Of a stretch of DNA of 64,000 nucleotides, positions 37,703 through 45,575 are shown piece by piece. Position 1 is the first letter of the stretch; each line of letters starts with the position of its first letter. The position numbers were made by a program, and so were the translations under genes. Under the pieces are notes generated by a model that worked only from the letters and a program-made list of their open reading frames with translations, did no database searches and had not been told where the DNA came from. The DNA is from Pollutimonas sp. M17. GTDB lineage: Bacteria > Pseudomonadota > Gammaproteobacteria > Burkholderiales > Burkholderiaceae_B. The DNA lies in the NCBI RefSeq assembly GCF_025836975.1, contig NZ_CP107548.1, positions 62,001-126,000 of the forward strand. Reading direction: 5' to 3'.

Positions 37703-38998
37703 TTATTTATAGGACCGCAGCAGCCGGTCGGCGTCGCGCTGGGCGTCCTTCATGGCCTGCTCCGCCGTTTTCGAATTGGTCAGCACCGCCTGGATGTTGT
37801 CGTTCAGCAGCTTGGTGATGCGCTGGTTGTCGTGGGTGGAAAACTCCGCCACGCTGACTTCAAGCTGATCGCGCGCCACCAGGGCGGTCGGCACTTCCTT
37901 GACGTAGTTTTTCATCTTGTCGGTTTCCCAGGCGGCCGGGGTAACCGCGACATAGCCGGTATCGATGCTCCACGCGGCGGCGTTTTCGGGGCTGGTCATC
38001 CATTTGACGAAGGAATAGGCCGCCTTCTGCTGTTCGGGCGTGGCGGATTTGAACAGATAGAAGTTGCCGCCGCCGGTGGGGCTGCCGCCGTGCTTGGCGC
38101 GGGGCATTGGGGCCACGCCGAAGTCGAACTTGGCGTTCTTGCGCACATTGGTCAGGTTGCCGGTGGTGGTCCACATCATGGCCGTCTTGCCGACCAGGAA
38201 ATCCTTGGGCGTGGTGCCCCAGTCTATCGTGCCGGTGGGCATGACCTTGTGCTTGTAGGCCAGGTCGTGCCAGAACTGCAGCGCTTCGACCACGGCGGGC
38301 TTGTCCAGGAACACCTGGTTGCCCGCCTCGTTCATCAGGATGGCGTCGTTGGGCGTGGTCAGCGCCTGGAACAGCCAGTAGGCGAAGCTGCCGCCCGACG
38401 GAATCTCCAGGCCCCATTGCGTTACCTGGCCGGAGCCATCCGTCTTGGTCAGCTTCTTGGCCTGGGAGACCAGTTCATCCCAGGTGGCTGGCGGCGCGTT
38501 CGGATCCAGGCCGGCGTCCTTGAACAAGTCCTTGTTGTAGTACATGACGATGGTCGAGCGCTGGAAGGGAATGCCCCACGTCTTTCCGCCTGTCTGGCTG
38601 TTGGCCATGAAGGCCTTGTAAAAGCCGCCCAGCCATTTCTTGTCGTCATCCGACTGAACCAGCGGATCGAAAGGGACGATGGCGCCCTCGTCGATCAGCG
38701 TGAACATGTCGGTCGACAACAGCACCGCCAGTTGCGGGGCGTGGCCGCCCTTGTGCGCCGTCAGCGCCTTGGCGACGGAATCCTGGTAGGTGCCGGCATA
38801 GATGGACTTGATCTTAATGTCGGGATGGCTTTTTTCGAACTCGTCGACCATGCCGTCCACGATCTTGGTGATGGGACCGCCGACGGCAACGGGGTAGTAG
38901 AACTCGATTTCCACAGGCTGGGCCTGGGACCAGGCGGGAGCCGCGCAGAAGGCGCCCGCCAGGCTGAATGCAAGGGCTTTCAAGAAAGTGCGTCGCAT
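37703..38998 (-). CDS. ABC transporter periplasmic binding protein (UgpB-like)
   Basis: 431 residues. A signal peptide (FLKALAFSLAGAFCAAPAWS) precedes VEIEFYYPVAVGGPITKIVDGMVDEFEKSHPDIKIKSIYAGTYQDSVAKALTA, a start typical of UgpB/cluster-D binding proteins for glycerol-3-phosphate-like or sugar ligands. PFQRSTIVMYYNKDLFKDAGLDP and PTGGGNFYLFKSA are other conserved blocks. It captures the ligand in the periplasm for the two permeases downstream. The neighbouring phosphodiesterase makes a glycerophosphodiester ligand plausible. Confidence 0.91.
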   Translation of the reverse strand: MRRTFLKALAFSLAGAFCAAPAWSQAQPVEIEFYYPVAVGGPITKIVDGMVDEFEKSHPDIKIKSIYAGTYQDSVAKALTAHKGGHAPQLAVLLSTDMFTLIDEGAIVPFDPLVQSDDDKKWLGGFYKAFMANSQTGGKTWGIPFQRSTIVMYYNKDLFKDAGLDPNAPPATWDELVSQAKKLTKTDGSGQVTQWGLEIPSGGSFAYWLFQALTTPNDAILMNEAGNQVFLDKPAVVEALQFWHDLAYKHKVMPTGTIDWGTTPKDFLVGKTAMMWTTTGNLTNVRKNAKFDFGVAPMPRAKHGGSPTGGGNFYLFKSATPEQQKAAYSFVKWMTSPENAAAWSIDTGYVAVTPAAWETDKMKNYVKEVPTALVARDQLEVSVAEFSTHDNQRITKLLNDNIQAVLTNSKTAEQAMKDAQRDADRLLRSYK

Positions 38999-39010
38999 GA
39001 TGTTTTCCTA

Positions 39011-40072
39011 TCAAGAATGAGCGGGCGGGCGGTGGAGCGCCTTGCCCGAGGTGTCGAAGAAATGTTGCTGCGTGGGGCTCCAGCGGAGCATGAGTTTTTC
39101 GCCGGCGTGGGCACGCAAATGCCCGGCGGCGCGGACGGCGATGCCCGGATTGCTTCCCAGCGTGCACACCACGATGGAATCGGCGCCGAAGTATTCGACG
39201 GTCTCGACGGTGGCCATGACGCCGCCCGTGGTGTCTATGGCAATATGTTCCGGACGTATGCCCAGCTTGGCCGCTCCCTCCGGCATGGCTTGTAGCACCT
39301 GGCCCAAGCCGCCCAGGTCGCGGCGGGTTTGCGCATCCAGGGTCAGCAAATTCATGGGCGGCGTGCCGATGAAGCGGGCCGAGAATTCGGAACTGGGAAT
39401 GCCGTACAGCTTGTCCGGCGTATCGTTCTGCTCCACGTGGCCGCCGTTCAGCAGCACCACGCGATCCGCCATGCTCATGGCCTCGGTCTGGTCGTGGGTG
39501 ACGTACACCATGGTGATGCCCAGGTTTTGTTGCAGCGCGCGGATTTCACGGCGCATTTCATGCCGCAACTGGGCGTCCAGGTTGGACAAGGGCTCATCCA
39601 TCAGGCAGACCGGCGCTTCCGAAATCACAGCGCGGCCCAGCGCCACCCGCTGCTGCTGCCCGCCCGACAGTTGCGAAGGCTTGCGGTCCAGCAGCTTTTC
39701 CAGACCGAGCAGCGCGGCGACCTTCGCAAGGCGCGGCTTATGCTGCGCGACGGGCTCCTTGCGCACCTTCAGGCCGAACAGTATGTTTTCCTTTACCGAC
39801 AGATGCGGAAACAGCGCGTAGGACTGGAAGACCATGGAGATCTTCCGCCTGGAAGGCGGCAGGTCGGTCACATCGTCCCCGCCTATGCGTATGCGGCCCG
39901 AGCTCGGCGTATCCAGGCCCGCGATCATGCGCAGGGTGGTCGATTTCCCGCAGCCCGAGGGGCCCAGCAGGACGGCGAACGTTCCGGCTTCCACTTCGAA
40001 GCTGATCCGGTCGACGGCCGGCGGTGCGTTGCCAAACTGTTTTGTGACGTTATCCAGGATGATCGTAGACAT
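39011..40072 (-). CDS. ABC transporter ATP-binding protein (UgpC/MalK-like)
   Basis: 353 residues. Walker A GPSGCGKSTTLRMIAGLD, signature LSGGQQQRVALGRA, Walker B VCLMDEPLSNLDAQLRHEMR, and the H-loop VYVTHDQTEAMSMADRVVL, followed by the C-terminal TOBE domain typical of CUT1 sugar/glycerol-3-phosphate importers (ESIVV...AGEKLMLRWSPTQQHFFD). It powers the two permeases encoded downstream. It starts 3 bp after the phosphodiesterase stop. Confidence 0.94.
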   Translation of the reverse strand: MSTIILDNVTKQFGNAPPAVDRISFEVEAGTFAVLLGPSGCGKSTTLRMIAGLDTPSSGRIRIGGDDVTDLPPSRRKISMVFQSYALFPHLSVKENILFGLKVRKEPVAQHKPRLAKVAALLGLEKLLDRKPSQLSGGQQQRVALGRAVISEAPVCLMDEPLSNLDAQLRHEMRREIRALQQNLGITMVYVTHDQTEAMSMADRVVLLNGGHVEQNDTPDKLYGIPSSEFSARFIGTPPMNLLTLDAQTRRDLGGLGQVLQAMPEGAAKLGIRPEHIAIDTTGGVMATVETVEYFGADSIVVCTLGSNPGIAVRAAGHLRAHAGEKLMLRWSPTQQHFFDTSGKALHRPPAHS

Positions 40073-40075
40073 GGG

Positions 40076-40870
40076 CTAGAAGGAATAGGGGCCGGGAAAC
40101 TCGCCGATCAGGGCATGGTGCGTGACCAACCCTTGCGGGCCTTGCCAATGCAGCTGGTAGCCCGGCGGCTCGAAGTTGAAATTCAGGTCTTGGGCGGCAT
40201 CGTCCAGCGTCAATTCGATCTGGTGGGCGGTGCCGGGGCAGGTGGATGCGATGGCTCCGCCCACGCGGCACATGATGGTCCGGTGCAGATGGCCGCACAG
40301 AATGCGTTCGATGTTGCGATACGGTGCAATGATTTCCGCGAATGCTTCCCGGCCTTGCAGCAGGCCCAGGTCGTCCATCAGCCTGATGCCGGTTTCAAAA
40401 GGCGGGTGATGCATCAATATGACGGTGGGGCGTTCGGGCGCCTGGGCCAGCGCGTCGGCCAGCCAGGCCAGGCGCATGGCGCAGAGCTCGCCGGCGCTGC
40501 TGCGCGGAACCGTGGTGTCCAGCGCAACGATGCGCAGCGGCCAGGTATCGACGGTGTACTGCATGAAGGGAAAGCCGGTGTCCAGATAGCGATGCCCGGG
40601 AAAGGCGGCGCGCAGCGCGGCCGGGCTATCGTGATTGCCCGGAATAAGCAGGAAGGGAATGTCCAGTTGTTCCAGAAGAGGCCTGAGCAGCTGGTATTCG
40701 TCCGCGCGGCCGTGCTCGGTCAGATCGCCGGTGGCCACCACCAGGTCGGGGCGCGGATCCAGCCGGTTCAATGCACTGACGCAGGCGGCCAGGTGCCGCT
40801 CGGCCTGTATCAGCGCGCTATGCTTGCCCGCCTGCTGGATATGCAGGTCACTGATTTGCGCGATGAGCAT
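40076..40870 (-). CDS. Metallophosphoesterase: glycerophosphodiesterase/cyclic-nucleotide PDE type (GpdQ/CpdA-like)
   Basis: 264 residues with all five metal-binding blocks of class III phosphodiesterases in order: ISDLHI, ATGDLTEHG, IPGNHDS, ILMHHPPFETG and CGHLHR. The length and the GHLHR ending fit GpdQ (glycerophosphodiesterase) and CpdA (cAMP phosphodiesterase); they cannot be separated by eye. Its place between a LacI regulator and a Ugp-like importer favours glycerophosphodiester cleavage to glycerol 3-phosphate plus an alcohol in the cytoplasm. The start overlaps the end of the regulator gene by 23 bp, so translation is probably coupled. Confidence 0.88.
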   Translation of the reverse strand: MLIAQISDLHIQQAGKHSALIQAERHLAACVSALNRLDPRPDLVVATGDLTEHGRADEYQLLRPLLEQLDIPFLLIPGNHDSPAALRAAFPGHRYLDTGFPFMQYTVDTWPLRIVALDTTVPRSSAGELCAMRLAWLADALAQAPERPTVILMHHPPFETGIRLMDDLGLLQGREAFAEIIAPYRNIERILCGHLHRTIMCRVGGAIASTCPGTAHQIELTLDDAAQDLNFNFEPPGYQLHWQGPQGLVTHHALIGEFPGPYSF

Positions 40871-41903
40871 GGCTCTTCCTTTTGGGGGGCGCTGGCACCG
40901 CGGCGACGCTGGCGCCGGTAATCAGCCTGTGTGGAAGCTGTGCGCTGCCCGTGCTGCGCTGCTCGATCTGTTGCAGCAGAAGATGGCAGGCCGCCTTGCC
41001 GATTTCATAGCCCGGCGCTTCGATCGTGGCCAGGCTGGGCGACATGAAGGCGCCATAGCGGATGCCGTCGAAGCCGGCCACGGAGATATCGCCCGGCACC
41101 GATCCGCCGAGCTCCTTGATGCTGGAGATGACGGCGGTGGCCAGCAGGTCGTTGGAGCAGAAGAGGGCGCTGGGCCGCGCCGCCGATTGCAGGATGTCGC
41201 GCACGGCGGCGGTGTCCGAGCCGGTGTGGCTGGGCATGATGACATGCTGGACGCGCTTCAATCCCAATTCCCTTGCGCTATGCCTGGCGCCGGCCAGCCG
41301 CGACCTGGCGCGATCCGACAGATTGAGCGGGCCGCTGACGAAGGCAATGTGCCGATGGCCCAGTTGCGCCAGATGCTTGATCATGTCGGACGCGGCGGCG
41401 TAGTTGTCGACGGCGGCGCAAGGATGGACGGTCGATTCGTTGTAGGCCAGCACATAGCTCATGCCGTGCCGCTTCAGCATCTTCAGTACCGAGCTGGCGC
41501 GCGCATTGGCGACCGTCAGGATGATGCCGTCGAGCTGGTGGTCGATAAGGCGATGGACGGCATCGGTTTCCAGGTCCGGATCGTAATGCGTGGCCGTCAT
41601 CATGACGCTGTAGCCCGACTGCCGGGCGCGCATTTCGGCGCCCTCGAAACAGTCGGCGAACACGGGATTGGACAGGGTGGGCAGGGCGAGCCCCAGGGTG
41701 CGGGTATTACCGGAGCGCAAGCTGCTGCCCAGGCGGTTGGGGCGAAAGCCGTGGCGGCCGGCAATGTCCAGCACACGCTCACGGGTGTCGGCCTGGACGA
41801 GCCCGGGCCGGTTGAACACGCGCGAGACCGTTGCAGGCGATACGCCGGCTTCGTCAGCGATCCTTAATATGGAGATCGGATTCACGCGCCGCTTGCTGTC
41901 CAA
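40848..41903 (-). CDS. LacI-family transcriptional regulator of the ugp-like operon
   Basis: 351 residues. N-terminal HTH: ISILRIADEAGVSPATVSRVFNRPGLVQADTRERVLDIAGRHGFRPN; then hinge LGSSLRSGNTRTLGLALP and a sugar-binding-like effector domain ending in SLATIEAPGYEIGKAACHLLLQQIEQRS. It is the first gene of the leftward operon that continues into the phosphodiesterase and the importer. A perfect palindrome ending 30 bp upstream of its start is the likely operator, so it probably represses its own operon. The inducer is unknown. Confidence 0.92.
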   Translation of the reverse strand: MDSKRRVNPISILRIADEAGVSPATVSRVFNRPGLVQADTRERVLDIAGRHGFRPNRLGSSLRSGNTRTLGLALPTLSNPVFADCFEGAEMRARQSGYSVMMTATHYDPDLETDAVHRLIDHQLDGIILTVANARASSVLKMLKRHGMSYVLAYNESTVHPCAAVDNYAAASDMIKHLAQLGHRHIAFVSGPLNLSDRARSRLAGARHSARELGLKRVQHVIMPSHTGSDTAAVRDILQSAARPSALFCSNDLLATAVISSIKELGGSVPGDISVAGFDGIRYGAFMSPSLATIEAPGYEIGKAACHLLLQQIEQRSTGSAQLPHRLITGASVAAVPAPPKRKSHAHRANQ

Positions 41904-41931
41904 AACGCCCCTCCCAACCGGTAAAGGTTTG

Positions 41932-41947
41932 ATGAAAACGTTTTCAT
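41932..41947. promoter_or_regulatory. LacI-type operator upstream of the ugp-like operon
   Basis: The perfect 16-bp palindrome ATGAAAACGTTTTCAT with a central CG, 29 bp before the regulator's start codon. The form (A/T-rich arms around CG) is that of LacI-family sites. Confidence 0.85.
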
Positions 41948-41989
41948 ATTAGACATCAAGTATTGCGGGCGTATTACAGTGATTACCCG

Positions 41990-42560
41990 TAGATGGTGGA
42001 TCTATGGCTGTTCTTTTTTGAGCCGCGGGTTTTCTCGGGGCGGCCTTGTTGGCTGGGGAGTCGCCCGATGCTTTTCTTTGTTGCTCTCTTGTTATGGCTC
42101 ATCTTCTTGGGTCTGGGCACGAAATTCCAGGTCTCCCTTCTCTTCTATTGACGCCTGCGGGATGGCTGGGATCGGGCTCTGCTCCTCGTGGCCGGTTCGG
42201 CGCCTGCGCGCCGAACACCGCATCGCCTTGCTCGTGCGCACGTACGTGCTCCCTTCGCGTACGGCTTGCTCGGCCCCGAAAGTCGCCGCCGCCCGACCCC
42301 AGCCACCCCACAGGCTGCGTCGTTGAGATGCGCGGCTCTGTCGGGGCGGGTTGGGTGCTTGGCGTTTTTTTGCGGTGACGTTGGCTGTTTGAAGAGCTCT
42401 TGCGCTGTCCCTGACCGCGCCCTGTGGGCGGCGCGGCCAGAGACGTTCGGACTGGGCATGCATCGGCCGAGAGGGCGGCGATGCCCGACCACATGAGCAA
42501 AGGATTCGGCCAGGCCTTCGTCGTCGAGTTGTGCTGAAGATGCCCATGCATTATGAGGGT
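41990..42560. other. Unassigned 570-bp stretch, no credible gene
   Basis: Reading frames on both strands overlap heavily and give only Arg/Pro/Ser-rich, low-complexity peptides without a start supported by a ribosome site, so none is called. Visible structure: a perfect 9-bp hairpin GTTCGGCGC/GCGCCGAAC (42195-42216, loop CTGC) and the palindrome GCACGTACGTGC at 42238-42249. It may be a non-coding RNA or a decayed gene; nothing identifies it. Confidence 0.5.
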
Positions 42561-42632
42561 GTGGTGACTTGCTTGCAGGTGCCTTTACGTCCCACCTTTG
42601 GATACGTTCGCATCATGCCTTGCCTTGAGGTG

Positions 42633-42837
42633 TGGCTGGCAGGCCGGGGCTGGGCGACCGTTGAGCAAGCCGCAGGCCTGGCTTGGAAGCGGGGGCGTAA
42701 GAGTGCGCGCTGTTTGAACATAAAATCAGCCGGGGGCTGATTTTATGTGAGTTCGCGCACGTCCCCCGATGGAAAGCCGGGACAAGGGAAGCCCGAAGGG
42801 CCGCAGCGATGGGAGCACAGCCCCGGCCTGCCAGCCA
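42633..42837. repeat. Palindromic element 3: 205-bp nested inverted repeat
   Basis: Outer arms 42633-42652 and 42818-42837 are perfectly complementary over 20 bp (TGGCTGGCAGGCCGGGGCTG). The inner hairpin is a perfect 14-bp stem ACATAAAATCAGCC (42718-42731) with 42735-42748, loop GGG, extended by GTGCGCG 42703-42709 with CGCGCAC 42754-42760. The inner part repeats that of element 2: TGAACA, A/T-rich arm, CAGCC-GGG-GGCTG, A/T-rich arm, TGTGAGTTCGCGC. The outer arms are unrelated in sequence between the copies. It lies between the ugp-like operon promoter and leuA. Confidence 0.88.
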
Positions 42838-42843
42838 TGCCGA

Positions 42844-42901
42844 CTCAAGAAACCAAAGATGATGATGAAGGCTAGCCGCACCATCTCAAGAAACCAAAGA
42901 T
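42844..42901. repeat. 17-bp direct repeat pair
   Basis: CTCAAGAAACCAAAGAT occurs at 42844-42860 and again at 42885-42901, 41 bp apart, between palindromic element 3 and the leuA terminator. Role unknown. Confidence 0.75.
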
Positions 42902-42907
42902 AGGCAA

Positions 42908-42942
42908 CAAAAAAAGCGCCCCGGCTTTTAACCAGGGCGCTT
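42908..42942 (-). terminator. Rho-independent terminator of leuA
   Basis: Read leftward: AAGCGCCC (42935-42942) pairs with GGGCGCTT (42914-42921), 13-base loop, then a run of T (the A tract at 42908-42915). It lies 51 bp beyond the leuA stop. Confidence 0.86.
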
Positions 42943-42992
42943 AATCAATACCATCCAGCCACAAAACCGAACGGCAAAGAAGCCAGGCAGGA

Positions 42993-44684
42993 TCAGGCCG
43001 CCATCGCTTCCGCCTTCTGTGCAACAGCATGGCGGTTCACAGCGCTAAGGATAGCCAGGAACGACGCCGTCACGATATCCCCGTGTATCCCCACCCCGAA
43101 GCCCGTCGCCGACTCGCCCACACGCAACTCCACATAGCAGGCTGCGCGCGTGTCCGTGCCCGTGCCGATCGCATGTTCATGGTAGTCCATGATCTTCACA
43201 TCGCTGTCCAGCGCATTCACGAATGCCGAAATCGCGCCATCCCCGCGGCCCACCAGATTGCGCACCCGGCCGTTTTCCTCGACCTCGGCCTCGATCACGA
43301 ACTGATTGCCCGCGCCCGCTTTCGGGTCGCCGGTGATCCGGTGGCGTATCAGCTTCCAGGTCTGCTCGACCTCCAGGTACTCGTCAGAGAAAATATCGTA
43401 CACCTTGCTGGCCGTGACCTCCGCGCCGGTTTCGTCCGTCACGCGCTGGATGGCGCGGCTGAACTCGATCTGCAGGCGGCGCGGCAATACCAGGCCATGC
43501 TCCTGCTCCAGCAGGTAGGAAACGCCGCCCTTGCCCGACTGGCTGTTGACGCGGATCACCGCATCGTAGCTGCGGCCCAGATCCGCCGGGTCGATGGGCA
43601 GATAAGGCACTTCCCAGGGCGCATCGGCTTCCTGGCGGGCAAAGCCCTTCTTGATCGCATCCTGGTGCGAACCCGAGAAGGCCGTGAAGACCAGGTCGCC
43701 TGCGTACGGATGGCGTGGATGCACCGGCAACTGATTGCAGTACTCGACACAGCGGCGGACCTCGTCGATGTCCGAGAAATCCAGCCCCGGATGTATGCCT
43801 TGCGTATACAGGTTCAAGGCCAGCGTCACCAGGTCCACGTTTCCGGTGCGTTCGCCATTGCCGAACAGGCAGCCTTCGATGCGGTCGGCGCCGGCCATGA
43901 CCGCAAGCTCGGCGGCCGCCACCGCTGTGCCGCGGTCATTGTGCGGGTGCACGCTGAGCACGATGCTGTGGCGCTGCTTCAGGTTGTTGTGCATCCATTC
44001 GATCTGATCGGCGTACATATTGGGCGTCGTCGCCTCGATCGTGGCGGGCAGGTTGTAGATGATCTTCGAGTCCGGCGTGGGCTGCCAGGCTTCGGTCACC
44101 GCATTGCACACGTCCAGGGCGAATTCCGGCTCGGTGGTGCTGAAGACCTCGGGGGAATACTCGTAGCGCCAGCTGGTTTCCGGATGCTGGCTGGTGAACT
44201 GCTTGACCAGGCGTGTGCCGCTCAAGGCGATTTCCTTGACCTCGTCCTTGCTCATGTTGAACACGATCTTGCGGAAGGCCGGGGCGCAGGCGTTGTACAG
44301 GTGGACGATGGCCTTCTTGGCGCCGGCGGCCGATTCCACCGTGCGGCGGATCAGGTCTTCGCGCGACTGCGTCAGGACAATGATGGTGACGTCGTCGGGT
44401 ATGCGCTTTTCATCGACCAGCTTCCGTACGAAATCGAAGTCGGTTTGCGAAGCCGATGGAAAACCGACTTCGATTTCCTTGAATCCGATCTTGACCAGCT
44501 GTTCGAAGAAGCGAAGCTTGCGTTCGACGCTCATGGGCTCGATCAGGGACTGGTTGCCGTCGCGCAGGTCGGTGCTCATCCAGATGGGAGGGTGGGTAAT
44601 GCGCTTGCTGGGCCATGTGCGTTCGGAAAAGTCGCGTGCGAAGGGTACGAACGGACGGTATTTATGGGACGGATTGGAAATCAT
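42993..44684 (-). CDS. leuA: 2-isopropylmalate synthase (long, LeuA2-type)
   Basis: 563 residues from ATG 44682-44684, with AAGGTG upstream. The frame stays open to 44825 but that part is leader sequence. Catalytic TIM barrel: [80 protein letters not shown] (metal-binding His-x-His). The C-terminal LeuA regulatory domain binds leucine for feedback ([10 protein letters not shown] ... [23 protein letters not shown]). It condenses acetyl-CoA with 2-ketoisovalerate, the first step of leucine synthesis. A leucine-rich leader ORF and a terminator-like hairpin precede it, and a strong terminator follows. Confidence 0.97.
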   Translation of the reverse strand: MISNPSHKYRPFVPFARDFSERTWPSKRITHPPIWMSTDLRDGNQSLIEPMSVERKLRFFEQLVKIGFKEIEVGFPSASQTDFDFVRKLVDEKRIPDDVTIIVLTQSREDLIRRTVESAAGAKKAIVHLYNACAPAFRKIVFNMSKDEVKEIALSGTRLVKQFTSQHPETSWRYEYSPEVFSTTEPEFALDVCNAVTEAWQPTPDSKIIYNLPATIEATTPNMYADQIEWMHNNLKQRHSIVLSVHPHNDRGTAVAAAELAVMAGADRIEGCLFGNGERTGNVDLVTLALNLYTQGIHPGLDFSDIDEVRRCVEYCNQLPVHPRHPYAGDLVFTAFSGSHQDAIKKGFARQEADAPWEVPYLPIDPADLGRSYDAVIRVNSQSGKGGVSYLLEQEHGLVLPRRLQIEFSRAIQRVTDETGAEVTASKVYDIFSDEYLEVEQTWKLIRHRITGDPKAGAGNQFVIEAEVEENGRVRNLVGRGDGAISAFVNALDSDVKIMDYHEHAIGTGTDTRAACYVELRVGESATGFGVGIHGDIVTASFLAILSAVNRHAVAQKAEAMAA

Positions 44685-44782
44685 GGGTACACCTTTGTAT
44701 AACGGAATAGGCGGGTCGCAATCACCGGAGCCGCAATGGGGGCTCTTGAACTTCAATGACGGTATTGGATGGGGATGTGGCG

Positions 44783-44827
44783 AAAAACAGGCTGCCGAAC
44801 TGCCACGCGACGCTAGGCCCGGCAACC
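44783..44827 (-). terminator. Terminator-like hairpin in the leuA leader (attenuator candidate)
   Basis: Read leftward: GGTTGCCG (44827-44820) pairs with CGGCAGCC (44797-44790) with one G-U pair, then TGTTTTT (T run 44787-44783). The 5' arm overlaps the end of the leader ORF. An alternative pairing, CGCTAGCCC (44856-44848) with GGGCCTAGCG (44820-44811), uses the same zone. Confidence 0.6.
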
Positions 44828-44962
44828 GATCGGTAGCAGTAGCGATAGGGCTAGCGAGGACAGCAAGGAAACGCGCAAGGGCTTGCGCGAAACACGCAAT
44901 GCGCCACCCGCAGCATGGCTGCTGGCGTGGGCATCAAAGAGGGAAGCGTGTTGGGCTTGCAT
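44813..44962 (-). CDS. Leucine-rich leader peptide upstream of leuA
   Basis: A 49-codon frame from ATG 44960-44962 to TAG. Its end reads [20 protein letters not shown]: eight leucines between residues 29 and 43, four of them coded by CTA (codons 37, 39, 41, 43), a codon expected to be rare in a genome of this GC content. A U-tract hairpin overlaps and follows its 3' end. This is the layout of ribosome-mediated attenuation: leucine shortage would stall the ribosome in the leucine run and prevent termination. No strong ribosome site precedes the ATG, and the TTG at codon 22 (after GGGTGG) is an alternative start. Confidence 0.68.
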   Translation of the reverse strand: MQAQHASLFDAHASSHAAGGALRVSRKPLRVSLLSSLALSLLLPIGCRA

Positions 44963-45000
44963 GGCGATAGTCAACCATATTTACGGCGCATTGGCAAGTT

Positions 45001-45561
45001 TTATTGCACTTCCTCTTCGATGTGCGTAGCGTCCAGCATGGCGGCCTGACGCCGCGCCAGCGCGATTTTTGCGGCTCGGCCGCTGCGCAACTCGGCGGCG
45101 GCGCGTTGCAAATCGCCCACGGTGACGGGTTCGCGGCGATCCTGCCAGGACCATCGCAACACTTCCCGCGCCGGTTCGGACAACTGCGCAGCCAGCATCT
45201 GTATGGTGTCTTCCCCGACTATCTTGGCGCGGCCGCGGCGCAGGACGCCCTGCACGAAGCCATACAGAAAATAGGCAATAATAAGCGTGCACAGCGCTAC
45301 GACGGCCCACCAGAAGAAGGGGTTGTATTGCTTCAGCAGCGCCACGGCCTGGACGCCCAGCGCGTGCAGGCCTTCATAGTCGATGCCGCGGCCGAACGCC
45401 ACCACACGGTTCAACAGGTCGTACCAGACCAGGGCCACCACCGCGACGACCGCCACGCACACGATTTTTTGCATGGCGGTCAGCTTCAGCAAGGTGTTCC
45501 GTAGCAGGGTACGATCCCGGGATGTGGGCGCAGACTGTGCTTGCAGGGAATTTGGTTTCAT
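45001..45561 (-). CDS. Membrane protein of unknown function
   Basis: 186 residues with two membrane helices (about 30-50, VCVAVVAVVALVWYDLL, and 82-104, FFWWAVVALCTLIIAYFLYGFV) and a cytoplasmic helical C-terminal half (EPAREVLRWSWQDRREPVTVGDLQRAAAELRSGRAAKIALARRQAAML). I do not recognise the family. It is divergent from rpoN with only 14 bp between start codons, so the rpoN promoter must lie inside this gene. leuA lies downstream in the same direction. Confidence 0.7.
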   Translation of the reverse strand: MKPNSLQAQSAPTSRDRTLLRNTLLKLTAMQKIVCVAVVAVVALVWYDLLNRVVAFGRGIDYEGLHALGVQAVALLKQYNPFFWWAVVALCTLIIAYFLYGFVQGVLRRGRAKIVGEDTIQMLAAQLSEPAREVLRWSWQDRREPVTVGDLQRAAAELRSGRAAKIALARRQAAMLDATHIEEEVQ

Positions 45562-45575
45562 ACTCGTATTTTAAA

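Larger units (their letters stand above)
44685..45000 (-). promoter_or_regulatory. leuA leader region (316 bp)
   Basis: The whole gap between the membrane-protein gene and leuA. It contains the leader ORF (44813-44962) and the terminator-like hairpin (44783-44827). About 100 bp remain between that hairpin and leuA. No clear -10/-35 pair was found, so the promoter is unassigned and may lie in the gene upstream. Confidence 0.6.

Noticed and set aside
42092-42547. Overlapping frames of 115-151 codons on both strands in the 42-kb gap
   Set aside because: No ribosome site, no recognisable domain, strongly Arg/Pro-biased composition; treated as non-coding.
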